From contig NC_082701.1 of assembly GCF_949987515.2 (NCBI RefSeq), positions 37,031,755 to 37,095,754 on the forward strand: 64,000 bases of DNA. The letters are read 5' to 3'. Below, piece after piece: positions 32,340 to 43,869 of the stretch (the stretch's first letter is position 1; each line of letters opens with the position of its first letter). A model generated the notes under the pieces. The model was not told where the DNA came from. It saw nothing but the letters and a program-made list of their open reading frames with translations, and searched no databases. The DNA is from Delphinus delphis. Its lineage: Eukaryota; Chordata; Mammalia; Artiodactyla; Delphinidae. The translations under genes and the position numbers were made by a program.

Positions 32340-35300
32340 GATTTCATATATATGTGTTAGCATATGGTATTGTTTTTCTCTTTCTGACTTACTTCACTCT
32401 GTATGACAGACTCTAGGTCCATCCACCTCACTACAAATAACTCAGTTTCATTCCTTTATATGGCTGAGTAATATTCCACTGTATATATGAGCCACATCTT
32501 CTTTATCCATTCATCTGTCGATGGACACTTAGGTTGCTTCCATGTTCTGTCTATTGTAAATAGTGCTGACATGAACATTGTGATACATGACTATTTTTGA
32601 ATTATGGTTTTCTCAGGGTATATGCCCAAGTAGTGAGATTGCTGAGTTGTATGGTAGTTCTATTTTTAGTTTTTGAAAGAACCTCCATACTGTTCTCCAT
32701 AGTGGCTGTATCAATTTACATGCCCACCCACAGTGCCAGAGGGTTCCCTTTTCTCCACACCCTCTCCAGCATTAATTGTTTGTAGATTTTTTGATGATGG
32801 CCATTCTGACTGGTGTGAGGTGATATCTCATTGTAGTTTTGATTTGCATTTCTCTAATGGTTAGTGATGTTGAGCATCCTTTCATGAGTTTGTGGGCAAT
32901 CTGTATATATTCTTTTCAGAAATGTCGGTTTTAGGTCTTCTGCCTATTTTTGGATTGGGTTGATTGGTTTTTGATATTGAGCTGCATGCTGCTTGTATAT
33001 TTTGAAGATTAATCCTTTGTCAGTTGCTTCGTTTACAAATATTTTCTCCCATTCTGAGGGTTGTCTTTTCTACTTGTTTATGGTTTCCTTTGCTGTGCAA
33101 AAGTTTTTAAGTTTAATTAGGTCCCATTTGTTTATTTTTGTTTTTATTTCCATTTCTCTAGGAGGTGGGTCAAAAAGGATCTTTCTGTGATTTATGCCAT
33201 GGAGTGCTCTGCCTATGTTTTCCTCTAAGAGTTTTACAGTGTCTGGACTTATATTTAGTTTTTTAATCCATTTTGAGTTTATTTTTTTATATGGTGTTAG
33301 GAAGTGTTCTAATTTCATTCTTTTACATGTAGCTGTCCAGTTTTCCCAGCTCCATTTATTGAAGAGGCTGTCTTTTCTCCATTGTATATTCTTGCCTCCT
33401 CTATCAAAGATAAGGTGACCATATGTGCATGAGTTTATCTCTGAGCTTTCTATCCTGTTCCACTGAGCTATATTTCTGTTTTTGTGCCAGTGCCATACTG
33501 TCTTCATTACTGTAGCTTTTTAGCATAGTCTGAAGTCAGGGAGCCTGATTCTTCCAGCTCCATTTTTCTTTCTAAAGATTGCTTTGGCTCTTTGGGGTCT
33601 TTTGTATTTCCATACAAATGGTGAAATGTTTTGTTCTAGTTCTGTGAAAAATGCCATTGGTAGTTTGATAGGGTTTGCATTGAATCTGTAAATATTTTGG
33701 GTAGTATAGTCATTTTCACAATGTTGATTCTTCCATTCCAAGAACATGATATATCACTCCATCTGTTTGTGTCATCTTTAATTTCTTTCAACAGTGTCTT
33801 ATAGTGTTCTGCATACAGGTCTTTTGTCTCCTTAGGTAGGTTTATTCCTAGTTATTTTATTCTTTTTGTGGCAGTGGTAAATGAGAGTGTTTCCTTAATT
33901 TCTCTTTCAGATTTTTCATCATTAGCGTATAGGAATGCAAGAGATTTCTGTGCATTAATTTTGTATCCTGCTACTTTACCAAATTCATTGATTAGCTCTA
34001 GTAGTTTTCTGGTAACATCTTTAGGATTGTCTGTGTATAGTATCATGTCATCTGTAAACAGTAATGGTTTTACTCATTTTCTGATTTGAATTCTTTTTAT
34101 TTATTTTTCTTCTCTGATTGCCCTGGATGAAACTTCCAAAACTATGTTGAATAATAGTGGAGAGAGTGGGCAACCTCGTCTTTTTCCTGATCTTAGAGGA
34201 AATGGTTTTAGTTTTTCACCATTGAGAATGATGTTGGCTGTGGGTTTGCCATATATGCCTTTATTATTTTGAAGTAAGTTCCCTCTATGCCTACTTTCTG
34301 GAGAGTTTTTCTCATAAATGGGTGTTGAATTTTGTCAAAAACTTCTTCTGCATCTATTGAGATGATCATATGATTTTTCTCCTTCAATTTGTTGATGTGG
34401 TGTATCACATTGGTTGATTTACCTATATAACATTGGTTGATTTGCATATATTGAAGAATCCTTGCATTCCTCGGATAAAACCCACTTGATCATGGTGTAT
34501 GATCCTTTTTATGTGCTGTTGGATTCTGTTTGCTAGTATTTTGTTGAGGATTTTTGCATCTATGTTACTCCATGATATTGGCCTGTAGTTTTCCTTTTTT
34601 ATGACATCTTTGTCTGGTTTTGGTATCAGGGTGATGGTGGCCTCGCAGAATGAGTTTGGGAGTGTTCCTCCGTCTGCTATATCTTGGAAGAGTTTGAGAA
34701 GCATAGGTGTTATCTCTTCTCTAAATGTTTGATAGAATTTGCTTGTGAAGCCATCTGGTCCTGGGCTTTTGTTTTCTGGAAGATATTTAATCACAGTTTC
34801 AGTTTCAGTGCTTGTGATTGGTCTGTTTTTATTTTCTATATCTTCCTGGTTCAGTGTCAGAAGGTTGTCCTTTTCTAAGAATATGTCCATTTCTTCCAGG
34901 TTGTCCATTTTATTGGCATATAGTTTCTTGTAGTAATCTCTCATGATCCTTTGTATTTCTGCAGTTTCAATTGTTACTTCTCCTTTTTCATTTCTAATCC
35001 TGTTGATTTGAGTCTTCTCCTTTTTCTTCTTGATGAGTCTGGCTAATGGTTTATCAATTTTGTTTATCGTCTCAAAGAACCAGCTTTTAGTTTTATTGTT
35101 CTTTGCTATCATTTCTGTCATTTCTTTTTCATTTATTTCCGATCTGATCCTTATGATTCATTTCCTTCTGATAACTTTAGGGTGTTTTTTTGTTGTTGTT
35201 GTTGTTCTTCTTCTTTCTCTAATTGCTTTAGGTGTACGGTTAGGTTGTTTATTTGAGAGTTTTCTTGTTTCTTCAGGTGGAATTGTATTGCTATAAACTT

Positions 35301-36090
35301 CCCTCTTAGAACTACTTTTGCTATATCCCATCAGTTTTGGGTTATCGTGTTTTCATTGTCATTTATTTCTCAGTATTTTTTGATATCCTCTTTGATTTCT
35401 TCAGTGATCTCTTGGTTATTTAGTAGTGTATTGTTTAGCCTCCACGTGTTTGTATTTTTTACTGTTTTTCTCCTGTAATTGATATCTAATCTCATAGCAT
35501 TGTGGTTGGAAAAGATAGTTGATATGATTTCATTTTTCTTAAATTTACCAAGGCTTGATTTGTGACCCAAAATATGATCTATTCTGGAGAATGTTCCATG
35601 AACACTTGAGAAGAAACTGTATTCTGTTGTTTTTGGATGGAATGTCCTATAATATCAACTAAGTCCATCTTGTCTACTGTGTCAATTAAAGCTTTTGTTT
35701 CCTTATTTATTTTCATTTTGGATGATCTGTCCATTGGTGAAAGTGGGGAGTTAAATTTCCCTACTATTGTTGTGTTACTGTCAATTTCCCCTTCTATGGC
35801 TGTTGGCATTTGCCTTATGTATTGAGGTGCTTCTATGTTGGGTGCATAAATATTTAGAATTGTTATATCTTCTTCTTGGATTGATCCATTGATCATTATG
35901 TAGCGTCCTTCTGTCTCTTGTAATAGTCTTTATTTTAAAGTCTATTTTGTCTGATATGAGAATTTTTTCTCCAGCTTTCTTCTGATTTCCATTTGTATGG
36001 AATATCTTTTCCATCCCCTCACTTTCAGTCTGTATGTGTTGCTAGGTCTGAAATCGGTCTCTTGTAGATAGCATATGTATGGGTCTTCTG
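32340..36090 (-). pseudogene. Broken L1 ORF2 (endonuclease-reverse transcriptase) of the 32-37 kb element
   Basis: ORF2 makes the nicking endonuclease and reverse transcriptase of L1. Pieces in several frames cover the endonuclease (about 35370-36090), a long reverse-transcriptase piece (34423-35121, containing [19 protein letters not shown] and HHDQVGFI), the palm region and the C-terminal part (33070-33747). Catalytic decay is visible. The endonuclease Asp of the GDFN motif reads GKFN (codon at 35756-35758), SDH reads SNH near 35505, and the polymerase FADD box near 34050 reads FTDD. A small duplication (acattggttgattt twice, about 34407-34444) adds to the frame breaks. Confidence 0.9.
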
Positions 36091-37062
36091 TTTAGGTTGA
36101 TTAGGGGGCTCTTGCCCAGTCATGCAAGGTGGAGGGAAGGGTACTGTAGTTATAATTGGAATGAGGGGCAGGCCTGCAGCAGCAGAGGCCAGTGTGATGT
36201 TGCAACAACCTGAGGCATTCCATGTGTTCTCCTGGGGAAGCTGTCCTTGTATCACGAGACCCTGGAAGTGGCGGGCTGCACAGGCTCACAGGACGGGTGG
36301 GTGTGGATAGTGAACTGTGCTTGCACACAGGATCCTTAGCATTTCATGCCCATCTCTGGAGTCTGAGCTGATAGCCATGGCTCACGCTCATCTCTGGAGC
36401 TCATTTAGGTGGTGATCTGCCTTCTGTGGGCAGACGGGGAAGGAATCCCCTCTCCTCACTCACCCCTTCTTGCTTCTCAGGCAGGTCCAGAATTTTTCCG
36501 GGACTCTCTCCTGGCTAGCTGTGGTGCACTAGCTCCCTTCAGGCTGTGTTCACACAACCAACCCCAGTGCTCTCCCTGGTATCACACCTCCAAAGCTTGA
36601 GCCTCAGCTCTCAGCCCCCATCCACCCTGGAGGGTGAGCAGACCAGCCTCTCAGGCTGGTGAGGGTTGGTTGGCACTGATCCTTTCTGTGGGAATCTCTC
36701 TGCTTTGCTCTCTGCACCCCTGTTGCTGTGCTCTCTTCTGTGGCTCAGTAGCTTCCCCCTGCCCACCCCTTGTCTCTGCCAGTGAAGGGACTTCCTAGTG
36801 TTTGGAAACTTTCCTTCTTCACTGCTCCCTCCCAGAGGTGCAGGTCCTGTCCCTATTCTTTTGTCTCTGTTTGTTCTTTTTTTTCTTTTGCCCTACCCAG
36901 GTACGTAGGGATTTTCTTGTCTTTTGGGAAGTCTGAGGTCTTCTGCCAGCGTTCAGTAGATGCTCTGTAGGAGTTGTTCCACATGTAGATGTATTTTTGT
37001 TGTATTTGTGGGGAGGAAGGTGATCTCTATGTCTTACTCCTCTGCCATCTTGAAGGTCCCCA
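36091..37062 (-). promoter_or_regulatory. L1 5' UTR (former internal promoter)
   Basis: The segment is more GC-rich than the ORF2 part. Read on the minus strand it opens with an 'aagatggc' start and continues through a Gly/Ser-codon-like but non-coding stretch. In L1 this region holds the RNA polymerase II promoter. It ends abruptly at the deletion junction with ORF2. Whether any promoter activity survives cannot be judged. Confidence 0.72.
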
Positions 37063-37299
37063 TATTTATAATCTTTACATCTCAGAGATGATAGAGCTTT
37101 ATGAGAGAGTTCTACGGTAGAAAGAAGCCCACTTTCTAATCTATCAGAAATAGGCGGTGAATAAGTAGTGGAAATGAAGTTATGGAAAATTATAATAGCC
37201 TTGGGAGAAGAAATCTCTGTTCAATTCTAAATGCATTGTGATTGTAGTTGCACTTTCAGGAATTTTGGATGTGGGAAAATTAGATCTGAGGGAAAAAAG

Positions 37300-37680
37300 G
37301 TATTAGTTGTTTGTTGCTATATAAAATATTACGCCAAGGCTCAGTGGCTTGAAACAATGAGTACTTATTATCACACAGTTCCTGTGGGTCAGATATTTGG
37401 AATTTGCTTAGCTGGGGTTCTGGCTGAGGCTTTCTTAGGGAGGGGCATTCAGGATTTTGGCAGAGGCTGCAATCATGTGAAGGATTGCCTGGGGCAGGAA
37501 GGCCCACTTTTAAGATGACTCACTTATATGACCATTTGCAGGGGACCTCAGCTCCATACCACAGGGGGTCCTCTGTAGGTTGCTTGAGTATCTTCATGAC
37601 ATGGCAGCTAACTTTCCCTGGAGTGAGATATCCAAGAGAGAGAGAAGACAAAGAGAAACTTTGGTGCCTCGTATGATGCA
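37300..37680. repeat. Ancient LTR-like repeat, family not named
   Basis: 'ttgttgctatataaaatatt', 'ggctcagtggcttgaaac', 'cacagttcctgtgggtcag' and 'catgacatggcagctaac' follow the order of a common mammalian repeat that I recognise but cannot name. It directly precedes the antisense MLT1-type LTR. Confidence 0.5.
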
Positions 37681-37689
37681 CTCACCAAA

Positions 37690-38460
37690 GCCATCCTATG
37701 CTAGACCTGCCATAGAAAAGTGCCACAAACTGGGTGGCTGCTGGGACAACGTGAAAGAGTAGCATTGACATATATACACTACCAATGTAAAATAGATATC
37801 TAGTGGGAAGCAGCTGTATAGCGCAGGGAGATCAGCTCCGTGCTTTGTGACCATCTAGAGGCGTGGGATAGGGAGGGTGGGAGGGAGACCCAAGAGGGAG
37901 GGGATGTGCGGATATATGTATACATATATCTGATTCACTTTGTTATACAGCAGAAACTAACACAGCATTGTAAAGCAATTATACTGCAATAAAGATGTTT
38001 AAAAATAAATAAATAAATAAGATCAAACTTTTAAAAAAAAGAAGCTATAGAAACTTATTTTCTCACATTTCTGAAGGTGAGAATTCCAAAATCAAGGTGT
38101 CAACAGGGTCATGCTATCTCTGAAGGATCTAGGAAGGAATCCTCCCTTGCCTCTTCTTTCTTATCGTCTGTTAGCTGCCTGCAACTCTTGGCATTTCTTG
38201 GCTTAGAGATGCACCATTCCAGTGTCTGCCTCCATCTTAACATGGCTATCTTCCCTCTGTATATCTGTTTTCTTATAAAGACACTAGACATTCGATGAGG
38301 GCCTATTCTAATCCTCTATGACCTCATCTTAACTGATTATATCTGCAAAGACTTTACGTCCAAATAAGGTCACATTCTGAGGTTCTGGGTGGACATGAAA
38401 TTTGTTTTGTGAAGAGGGGTACATATTAAACCCAGTACACCCACCATCACTTCTGTTTTA
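37690..38460 (-). mobile_element. MLT1-type LTR (ERVL-MaLR) split by an L1
   Basis: Antisense MLT1 landmarks: 'gccacaaactgggtggct' just before 37742. After the inserted L1 come 'acttattttctcacatttc', 'aaaatcaaggtgtcaacagg', 'tgacctcatcttaactgat' and 'aataaggtcacattctgagg'. It is a solo LTR with no viral coding part, more diverged than the copy at 14015. Confidence 0.75.
37743..38037 (+). mobile_element. LINE-1 3' end inside the MLT1-type LTR
   Basis: The only young L1 on the plus strand. 'gagtagcattgacatatat', 'cactttgttatacagcag', 'gcaataaagatgtttaaaaa', then (aaat)n and A-rich tail to about 38037. It is 5' truncated to about 295 bp. It separates the two parts of the MLT1-type LTR. Confidence 0.88.
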
Positions 38461-39221
38461 TTCTATTTGTTAGAAGCAAGTCATTAACCAGCTCACACTC
38501 AAAAACAGAGAAATTAGACTCTGCCTTTTAAAAAGAAAGAAGTATCCCAAAAATAGTGGACATATTTTAAAACTAGCACAAAGACAAAGTAATACTTCTA
38601 TACTAGATGTCCTTTATGCTGGGCTTTTCTTGTCTCATATGCAGTAATGTGGCCCAGTAAAAACAGAATATTTACCATCTTATTTAACAGTAATGCATAC
38701 CTGAAAAAGGTCATTCAAAGTTAATTCTCTTAAAAGGGTCATTCAAAGTGAATTCTCAAAGTGAATGAAAAAGGTCAATCAAGGGGATCAAATTTTCTTT
38801 TAAAAAATGAATTAAAAGATCTTTTGGATTTTATATTGAAAAATTATTAAAATAAATGTATTTTACTTAAACTTGAAAAAAGAGTTTATAAATATAGTTG
38901 TACTAATTCTTAAAGCAAATAATGGTCTTGTTTTGTTTCCCCCTTGGTTTAATGTTTCCAACAAAATCATGATTTCACAACATATCCTTCACTTTAAGAT
39001 TGACTTTCCCAGCATAATCATAAAAAGGGTTATTTTTGCAAAATTCAAGGATTTTATCATTATTTTCTAATTCTTTTGTTATTCATGGCATTCTCTTCTA
39101 TATGCCTAGGCTGTCATTGCGCTTGAGGATTTCTTCTTCAAATAATGCTTACTTATGTTTCTGCCACATCATCATTCATCAATAATTCTGCATGTGTTTC
39201 CAGCCATTCTTCAACAGCACT
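38461..39221. other. Unique AT-rich sequence with a local imperfect repeat
   Basis: At 38704-38785 a unit of about 27 bp containing 'aaggtcattcaaagt' is repeated two to three times with changes. No gene or repeat family is otherwise visible. Confidence 0.5.
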
Positions 39222-39276
39222 TTTATGTATATATACATATATATATATGTATACATATATATGTGTATATATATAT
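39222..39276 (+). repeat. (TA)n microsatellite at an L1 3' end
   Basis: Alternating TA/TG tract where the poly-T of the following antisense L1 would be expected. The old A tail has probably been replaced by dinucleotide expansion. Confidence 0.9.
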
Positions 39277-39342
39277 CCTTATTGGAGTATAATTGCTTTA
39301 AAATGTTGTGTTAGTTTCTGCTGTACAACAAAGTGAATCAGC

Positions 39343-39397
<55 letters not shown>

Positions 39398-39872
39398 ATA
39401 TCCCCTCCCTCTTGAGCCTCCCTCCCACCCTCCCTATCCCACCCTTCTAGGTCATCACAAAGCATCGAGCTGATCTCCATGTGCTATGCAGCAGCTTCCC
39501 ACTACCCATCCATTTTACATTTGGTAGTGTATATATGTCAGTGCTACCCTCTCACTTTTCCTCCCTCTTCCCCCCCGTGTCCTCAAGCCCATTCTCTACA
39601 TCTGCGTCTTTATTCCTGCCCTAACACTAGGTCCATCAGTACCGTTTTTTTAGATTTCATATATGTGTGTTAGCATACGGTATTTGTTTTTCTCTTTCTG
39701 ACTCACCTTGTTCTGTATGACAGACTCTAGGGCCATCCACCTCATTACAAATAACTCAGTTTTGTTCCTTTTTATGGCTAATAGCCCATTGTATATATGT
39801 GCCACATTTTCTTTATCCATTCATCTGATGATGGACATTTAGGTTGCTTCCATGTCCTGGCTATTGTAAATA
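39277..39872 (-). mobile_element. LINE-1 3' end with AT microsatellite
   Basis: Antisense L1 3' end: 'ccttattggagtataattgc', 'aaatgttgtgttagtttctg', 'cagactctagggccatcc', ending 5' near 'ctggctattgtaaatagc'. A (TA)n tract at 39350-39396 has grown inside the 3' UTR. 5' truncated. No clear target-site duplication was found. Confidence 0.88.
39350..39396 (+). repeat. (TA)n microsatellite inside L1
   Basis: Uninterrupted TA of about 46 bp. Confidence 0.95.
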
Positions 39873-40593
39873 GCAGGTTTTTTTAACTTCATTAAATCTT
39901 CCACTTGGGGGAAAAAGTTTTAATTTACTTTATAATCAATTTACAAAGCATATTTATAAGACTGTATATGAGTCATGAGAGACTTATATTGACATTGACT
40001 AAGGCTCTACTTTTAAGTGGGGACTGATTTTGAATGGGGACTGATTTTTATAAGTGGTCAATTCAGTAATGGATATGTTCATGCAATTGTGACTATACTT
40101 CTCTCTAAAACCCTGTAAGTGGAGGCTCCAATCATGAAAACCCAGATAACAAGGACTCTCTGACATTTTTTCCTTCTTTCTACAGGTCTACCCCTTATCC
40201 CACTAATATATCATTAAGATCTTTCAGTCTTATTTAAAGCAATACTCTAAAAAAATAAATAGCATTAGATGGAATTACTTTGGTATATTGTTGTAGGAAA
40301 AGGAGAGTGTATATAACCAGAGACTGTTAGTAGGACTGAATTGCATCAGGAATTTCTTTACTTAAGATGGACCTATATTATTTCAGATAACCAGAAGATG
40401 GTATGATGCCTTGGCTCTAAGAGAGTCTTCACATGGAAGGAAAAATCCACCAGCATCAGATGATTCTAGTTTAACCTTCCCTGTAGCAGAGGTCTGGAAT
40501 TTTTTTTTGAAAGTTCCTTCCAGACAGTCATGAACCAATGTTCAAAGGCAATTAAAGTGACAAAATAAATAAAATTCTGTCTTGTCTTACAGA
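39873..40593. other. Unique AT-rich sequence
   Basis: Nothing recognised between two L1 insertions. Confidence 0.4.
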
Positions 40594-40614
40594 TACAATG
40601 GTTTATTTTTTTTT

Positions 40615-40901
40615 GAAAATTTTAATCTTTTAAAAATTTATTTTCCAGATATAATACATATACATTGTACAAATTCAAGAGGTATAAAAGGGTATTTAGT
40701 GAACAAACAAGTCTCTCATCTACCTAGTTTCCCCTCCTAAAGGCAACTATGCCAGTTTCTTGAATATTCTTCCAGAAATAGTCTATGCATATATATAAAC
40801 ACACACACATATACACACACACAAAATTGTATTCTTTTTTCCCCACACACAAAGTGTACCATACTGTACACACTGCTATGCAGCTTTCTTTTTCCACATA
40901 A
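40615..40901 (-). mobile_element. Old L1M-like 3' end, the putatively transduced flank
   Basis: On the minus strand it reads toward 'ggcatagttgcctttagg', 'acccttttatacctcttg' and 'ggaaaataaatttttaaaag', typical of an ancient LINE 3' end. CA-type repeats occur at about 40798-40825. Confidence 0.55.
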
Positions 40902-41391
40902 TTTTTTTTAACATCTTTATTGGAGTATAATTGCTTTACAATGGTGTGTTACTTTCTGCTTTATAACAAAGTGAATCATTTATACATATACATATGTCCC
41001 CATATCTCTTCCCTCTTGCATCTCCCTCCCTTCCACCCTCCCTATCCCACCCCTCTAGGTGGTCACAAAGCACCAAGCTGATCTCCCTGTGCTATGCGGC
41101 TGCTTCCCACTAGTTATATATTTTACGTTTAGTAGTGTATATATGTTCATGCTACTCTCTCACTTTGTCCCAGCTTACCCTTCCCCATCTCATATCCTCA
41201 AATCCATTCTCTAGTAGGTCTGCATCTTTAATCCCTTCTTGCCCCTAGATTCTTCATGACCTTTTTTTTTTTTTTTTTTAGATTCCATATATATGTGTTA
41301 GCATACAGTATTTGTTTTTCTCTTTCTGACATACTTCACTCTGTATGACAGTCTCTAGTTCCATCCACCTCACTACAAATACCTCAGTTTC
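40902..41391 (-). mobile_element. LINE-1 3' end (inner copy A)
   Basis: Poly-T, 'aacatctttattggagtata', up to 'cactacaaatacctcagtttc'. It stops at exactly the point where the second L1's poly-T begins, as if L1 B had inserted here in the source locus. Confidence 0.88.
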
Positions 41392-42692
41392 TTTTTTTTT
41401 TTTTTAAATCTTTATTGGGGTATAATTGCTTTACAATGGTGTGTTACTTTCTGCTTTATAACAAAGTGAATCAGTCATACATAAACATATGTTCCCATAT
41501 GTCTTCCCTCTTGCGTCTCCCTCCCTCTCACCCTCCCTATCTCACCCCTCCAGGCTGTCACAAAGCACCGAGCCAATATCCCCGTGCCATGCGGCTGCTT
41601 CCCACTAGCTATCTACCTTACTACGTTTGTTAGTGTGTATATGCCCATGACTCTCTCTCGCCCTGTCATAGCTCACCCTTCCCCCTCCCCATAACCTCAA
41701 GTCCATTCTCTAGGAGGTCTGCGTCTTTATTCCTGCTCTACCCCTAGGTTCTTCATGACATTTTTTTTCTTAAATTCCATATATATGTGTTAGCATACGG
41801 TATTTGTCTTTTTCTTTCTGACTTACTTCGCTCTGTATGACAGACTCTAGGTCTATCCACCTCATTACAAATAGCTCAATTTCGTTTCTTTTTATGGCTG
41901 AGTAATATTCCATTGTATATATGTGCCACATCTTCTTTATCCATTCATCTGTTGATGGACACTTAGGTTGCTTTTATGTCCTGGATACTGTAAATACAGC
42001 TGCAATGAACATTTTGGTACATGACTTTTTGGATTATGGTTTTCTCAGGGTATATGCCCAGTAGTGGGATTGCTGAGTCATATGGTAGTTCTATTTTTAA
42101 TATTTTAGGGAACGTCCATACTGTTCTCCATATTGGCTGTATCAGTTTACATTCCCACCAACAGTGCAAGAGGGTTCCCTTTTCTCCACACCCTCTCCAG
42201 CATTTATTGTTTGTAGATTTTTTGATGATGGCCATTCTGACTGGTTTGAGATGATATCTCATTGTAGTTTTGATTTGCATGTCTCTAATGATTAATGATG
42301 TTGAGCATTTTTTCATGTGTCTGTTGGCAATCTGTATATCTTCTTTGGAGAAATGTCTATTTAGGTCTTCTGCCCATTTTTGGATTAAGTTGTTTGTTTT
42401 TTAAATATTGAGCTGCATGAGCTGCTTGTAAATTTTGGAGATTCATCCTTTGTCAGTTGCTTCATTTGCAAATATTTTCTCCCATTCTGAGGGTTGTTTT
42501 TTCGTCTTGTTTATGGTTTCATTTGCTGTGCAAAAGCTTTTAAGTTTCATTAGGTTCCGTTTGTTTATTTTTGTTTTTATTTCCATTTCTCTAGGAGATG
42601 GGTCAAAAATGATCTTGCTGTGATTTATGTCATAGAGTGTTCTGTCTATGTTTTCCTCTAAGAGTTTGAGGGTGTCTGGCCTTACATTTAGG
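41392..42692 (-). mobile_element. LINE-1 3' portion (copy B), including ORF2 C-terminus
   Basis: Poly-T of 14, 'aaatctttattggggtata', then ORF2's C-terminal region as broken frames (41963-42316 and 42443-42709, minus). The 117-codon piece contains the [15 protein letters not shown] stretch typical of the L1 ORF2 C-terminus. 5' truncated at 42692. Confidence 0.9.
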
Positions 42693-42706
42693 TACAATGG
42701 TTTATT

Positions 42707-43364
42707 CAAAGGCTATGTGTTTAGGGGACTGTCAATTTGAGAAGATTTCTGAGCCAAATGTTAGGGGCCCAGCCATCATAAGTTGCCACATCTCCTTAAG
42801 AGAGTGGTTTCTTCCCACAGCAACCCACTCCAGTCTCCACCTACCCACTTGGAATGTGCAAGGTGCTTGGAGTTCCCTTGCTGGCTTCGAGAAACAGACT
42901 GCCTCGGCTGCTGCAGATGTCTCATGGTTAATTTATCTTGTAGCTGTTTTTATACCTTCACTCTAGCATAACTCTGGATGCATTTGGCTGAACAGTTTAG
43001 TATCTCCATCAATCCCAGCTTTAGTTCATACACAATGGATTTTCAGCAATTAATGTAGTCATAGTACTAATCATTCACAGGTAACTTAATAAGGCTGTGT
43101 ATAAGCCTTGTTCAACCTCTGGAAATAACCCATGTGCAGCCTCCACTCTGCTCATTTTTCTGCAAAAGAAACAAATTTTTTCTTCTCTTTCATAGGCTTG
43201 TTTGGAAAAACTGAAAGCCAGCTCAAGATGGGGGGTCAGGTTAGTTCCATGTACTGCTATTCTTCTCAGACTGAATGCTTAAACTTTAATTGCTTATTGA
43301 TTTATTGATGTGACTTTTACTAAAAGCAAAAATTATTTAATATGCATGAAAAATAAGTTATTAG

Positions 43365-43365
<1 letters not shown>
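42707..43365. other. Unique sequence, nothing recognised
   Basis: No gene or repeat is identified to the right of the composite L1. Confidence 0.4.

Positions 43366-43403
<38 letters not shown>
43366..43403 (+). repeat. (TA)n microsatellite
   Basis: Uninterrupted TA of about 37 bp in unique DNA. Confidence 0.95.
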
Positions 43404-43404
<1 letters not shown>

Positions 43405-43869
43405 CTTTGTGTAAGTTCATATGTGAGAGAGAGTTTTGTGCCAATGGTGCCTCATTTTTACAGGGATATGTTTCCAACAGGTAAATCTAATAACTACCAA
43501 CCTTTTAAAGTTACATATAGTATAGCTCATAGTAAATTTCAACTCTAACACTGCACACATTCTGAGAGTAAGTGCAGAGTTATCTGACATTGCAGTGCTC
43601 AATCACAGCTGTGTCTAATGGATACATGGGATATTTTGATATTTCTGTAGCTGCTGATCACAACATCCAGCTCTTTAAATCTCCAGATTTTCTTTCTAAT
43701 TGTGTCAAGATGTCCAAAACCAGAATCCCTTGCCCAGAATCAGTCAACCTTCTTTACCCTTGTCCTATTATAATAGCTGCCCACTTCAAATCTGTCCTCT
43801 TCTTTCTCTTCATTGATGGAATACTGATTTTGTTTAGGTGGCCTCTCTCAGAAAACATGTCTGCTCATG
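43404..43869. other. Unique sequence, nothing recognised
   Basis: A 104-codon plus-strand frame (43572-43886) has no domain I recognise and runs into the next repeat. Confidence 0.4.

Larger units (their letters stand above)
31957..37076 (-). mobile_element. LINE-1 with 5' end, internally deleted (lacks ORF1)
   Basis: This is an L1 retrotransposon on the minus strand. Its 3' end is at 31971 (poly-T, then aacatctttattggagtatg) and its 5' end at about 37062 (complement begins ggggaccttcaagatggc). A 14-bp target-site duplication, tatttacaatcttt at 31957-31970 and tatttataatcttt at 37063-37076, differs at one base and encloses it. The 5' UTR is kept (36091-37062) but joins directly to the ORF2 endonuclease region at about 36090, so the rest of the UTR, all of ORF1 and roughly the first 30 codons of ORF2 are missing. 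At about 5.1 kb it is well short of an intact L1 of 6-7 kb. ORF2 is broken by many stops and frameshifts, so the copy is dead. Confidence 0.93.
40594..42706 (-). mobile_element. Composite LINE-1 insertion, probable 3' transduction
   Basis: A perfect 14-bp target-site duplication, tacaatggtttatt (40594-40607 and 42693-42706), encloses everything. In transcript direction (minus strand) the insert holds: an L1 piece of about 1.3 kb (42692 to 41392) with its own 3' end and A14; the last 480 bp of a second L1 (41391 to 40902) with A8; then about 290 bp of older L1M-like sequence (40901 to 40615) with AATAAA (complement tttatt at 40637-40642) 22 bases before a terminal A tail. One insertion carrying its source's downstream flank explains this best. 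Sequential local insertions would require L1 or L1M remains to reappear to the right of 42692, and none do. Confidence 0.72.

Noticed and set aside
34423..35121. A 232-codon open frame on the minus strand
   Set aside because: It is the reverse-transcriptase part of a broken L1 ORF2 ([19 protein letters not shown]). It belongs to the transposon and is not a host gene.
31971..37062. An intact, mobile L1
   Set aside because: ORF1 is absent, ORF2 has many stops and frameshifts, and catalytic residues are changed.
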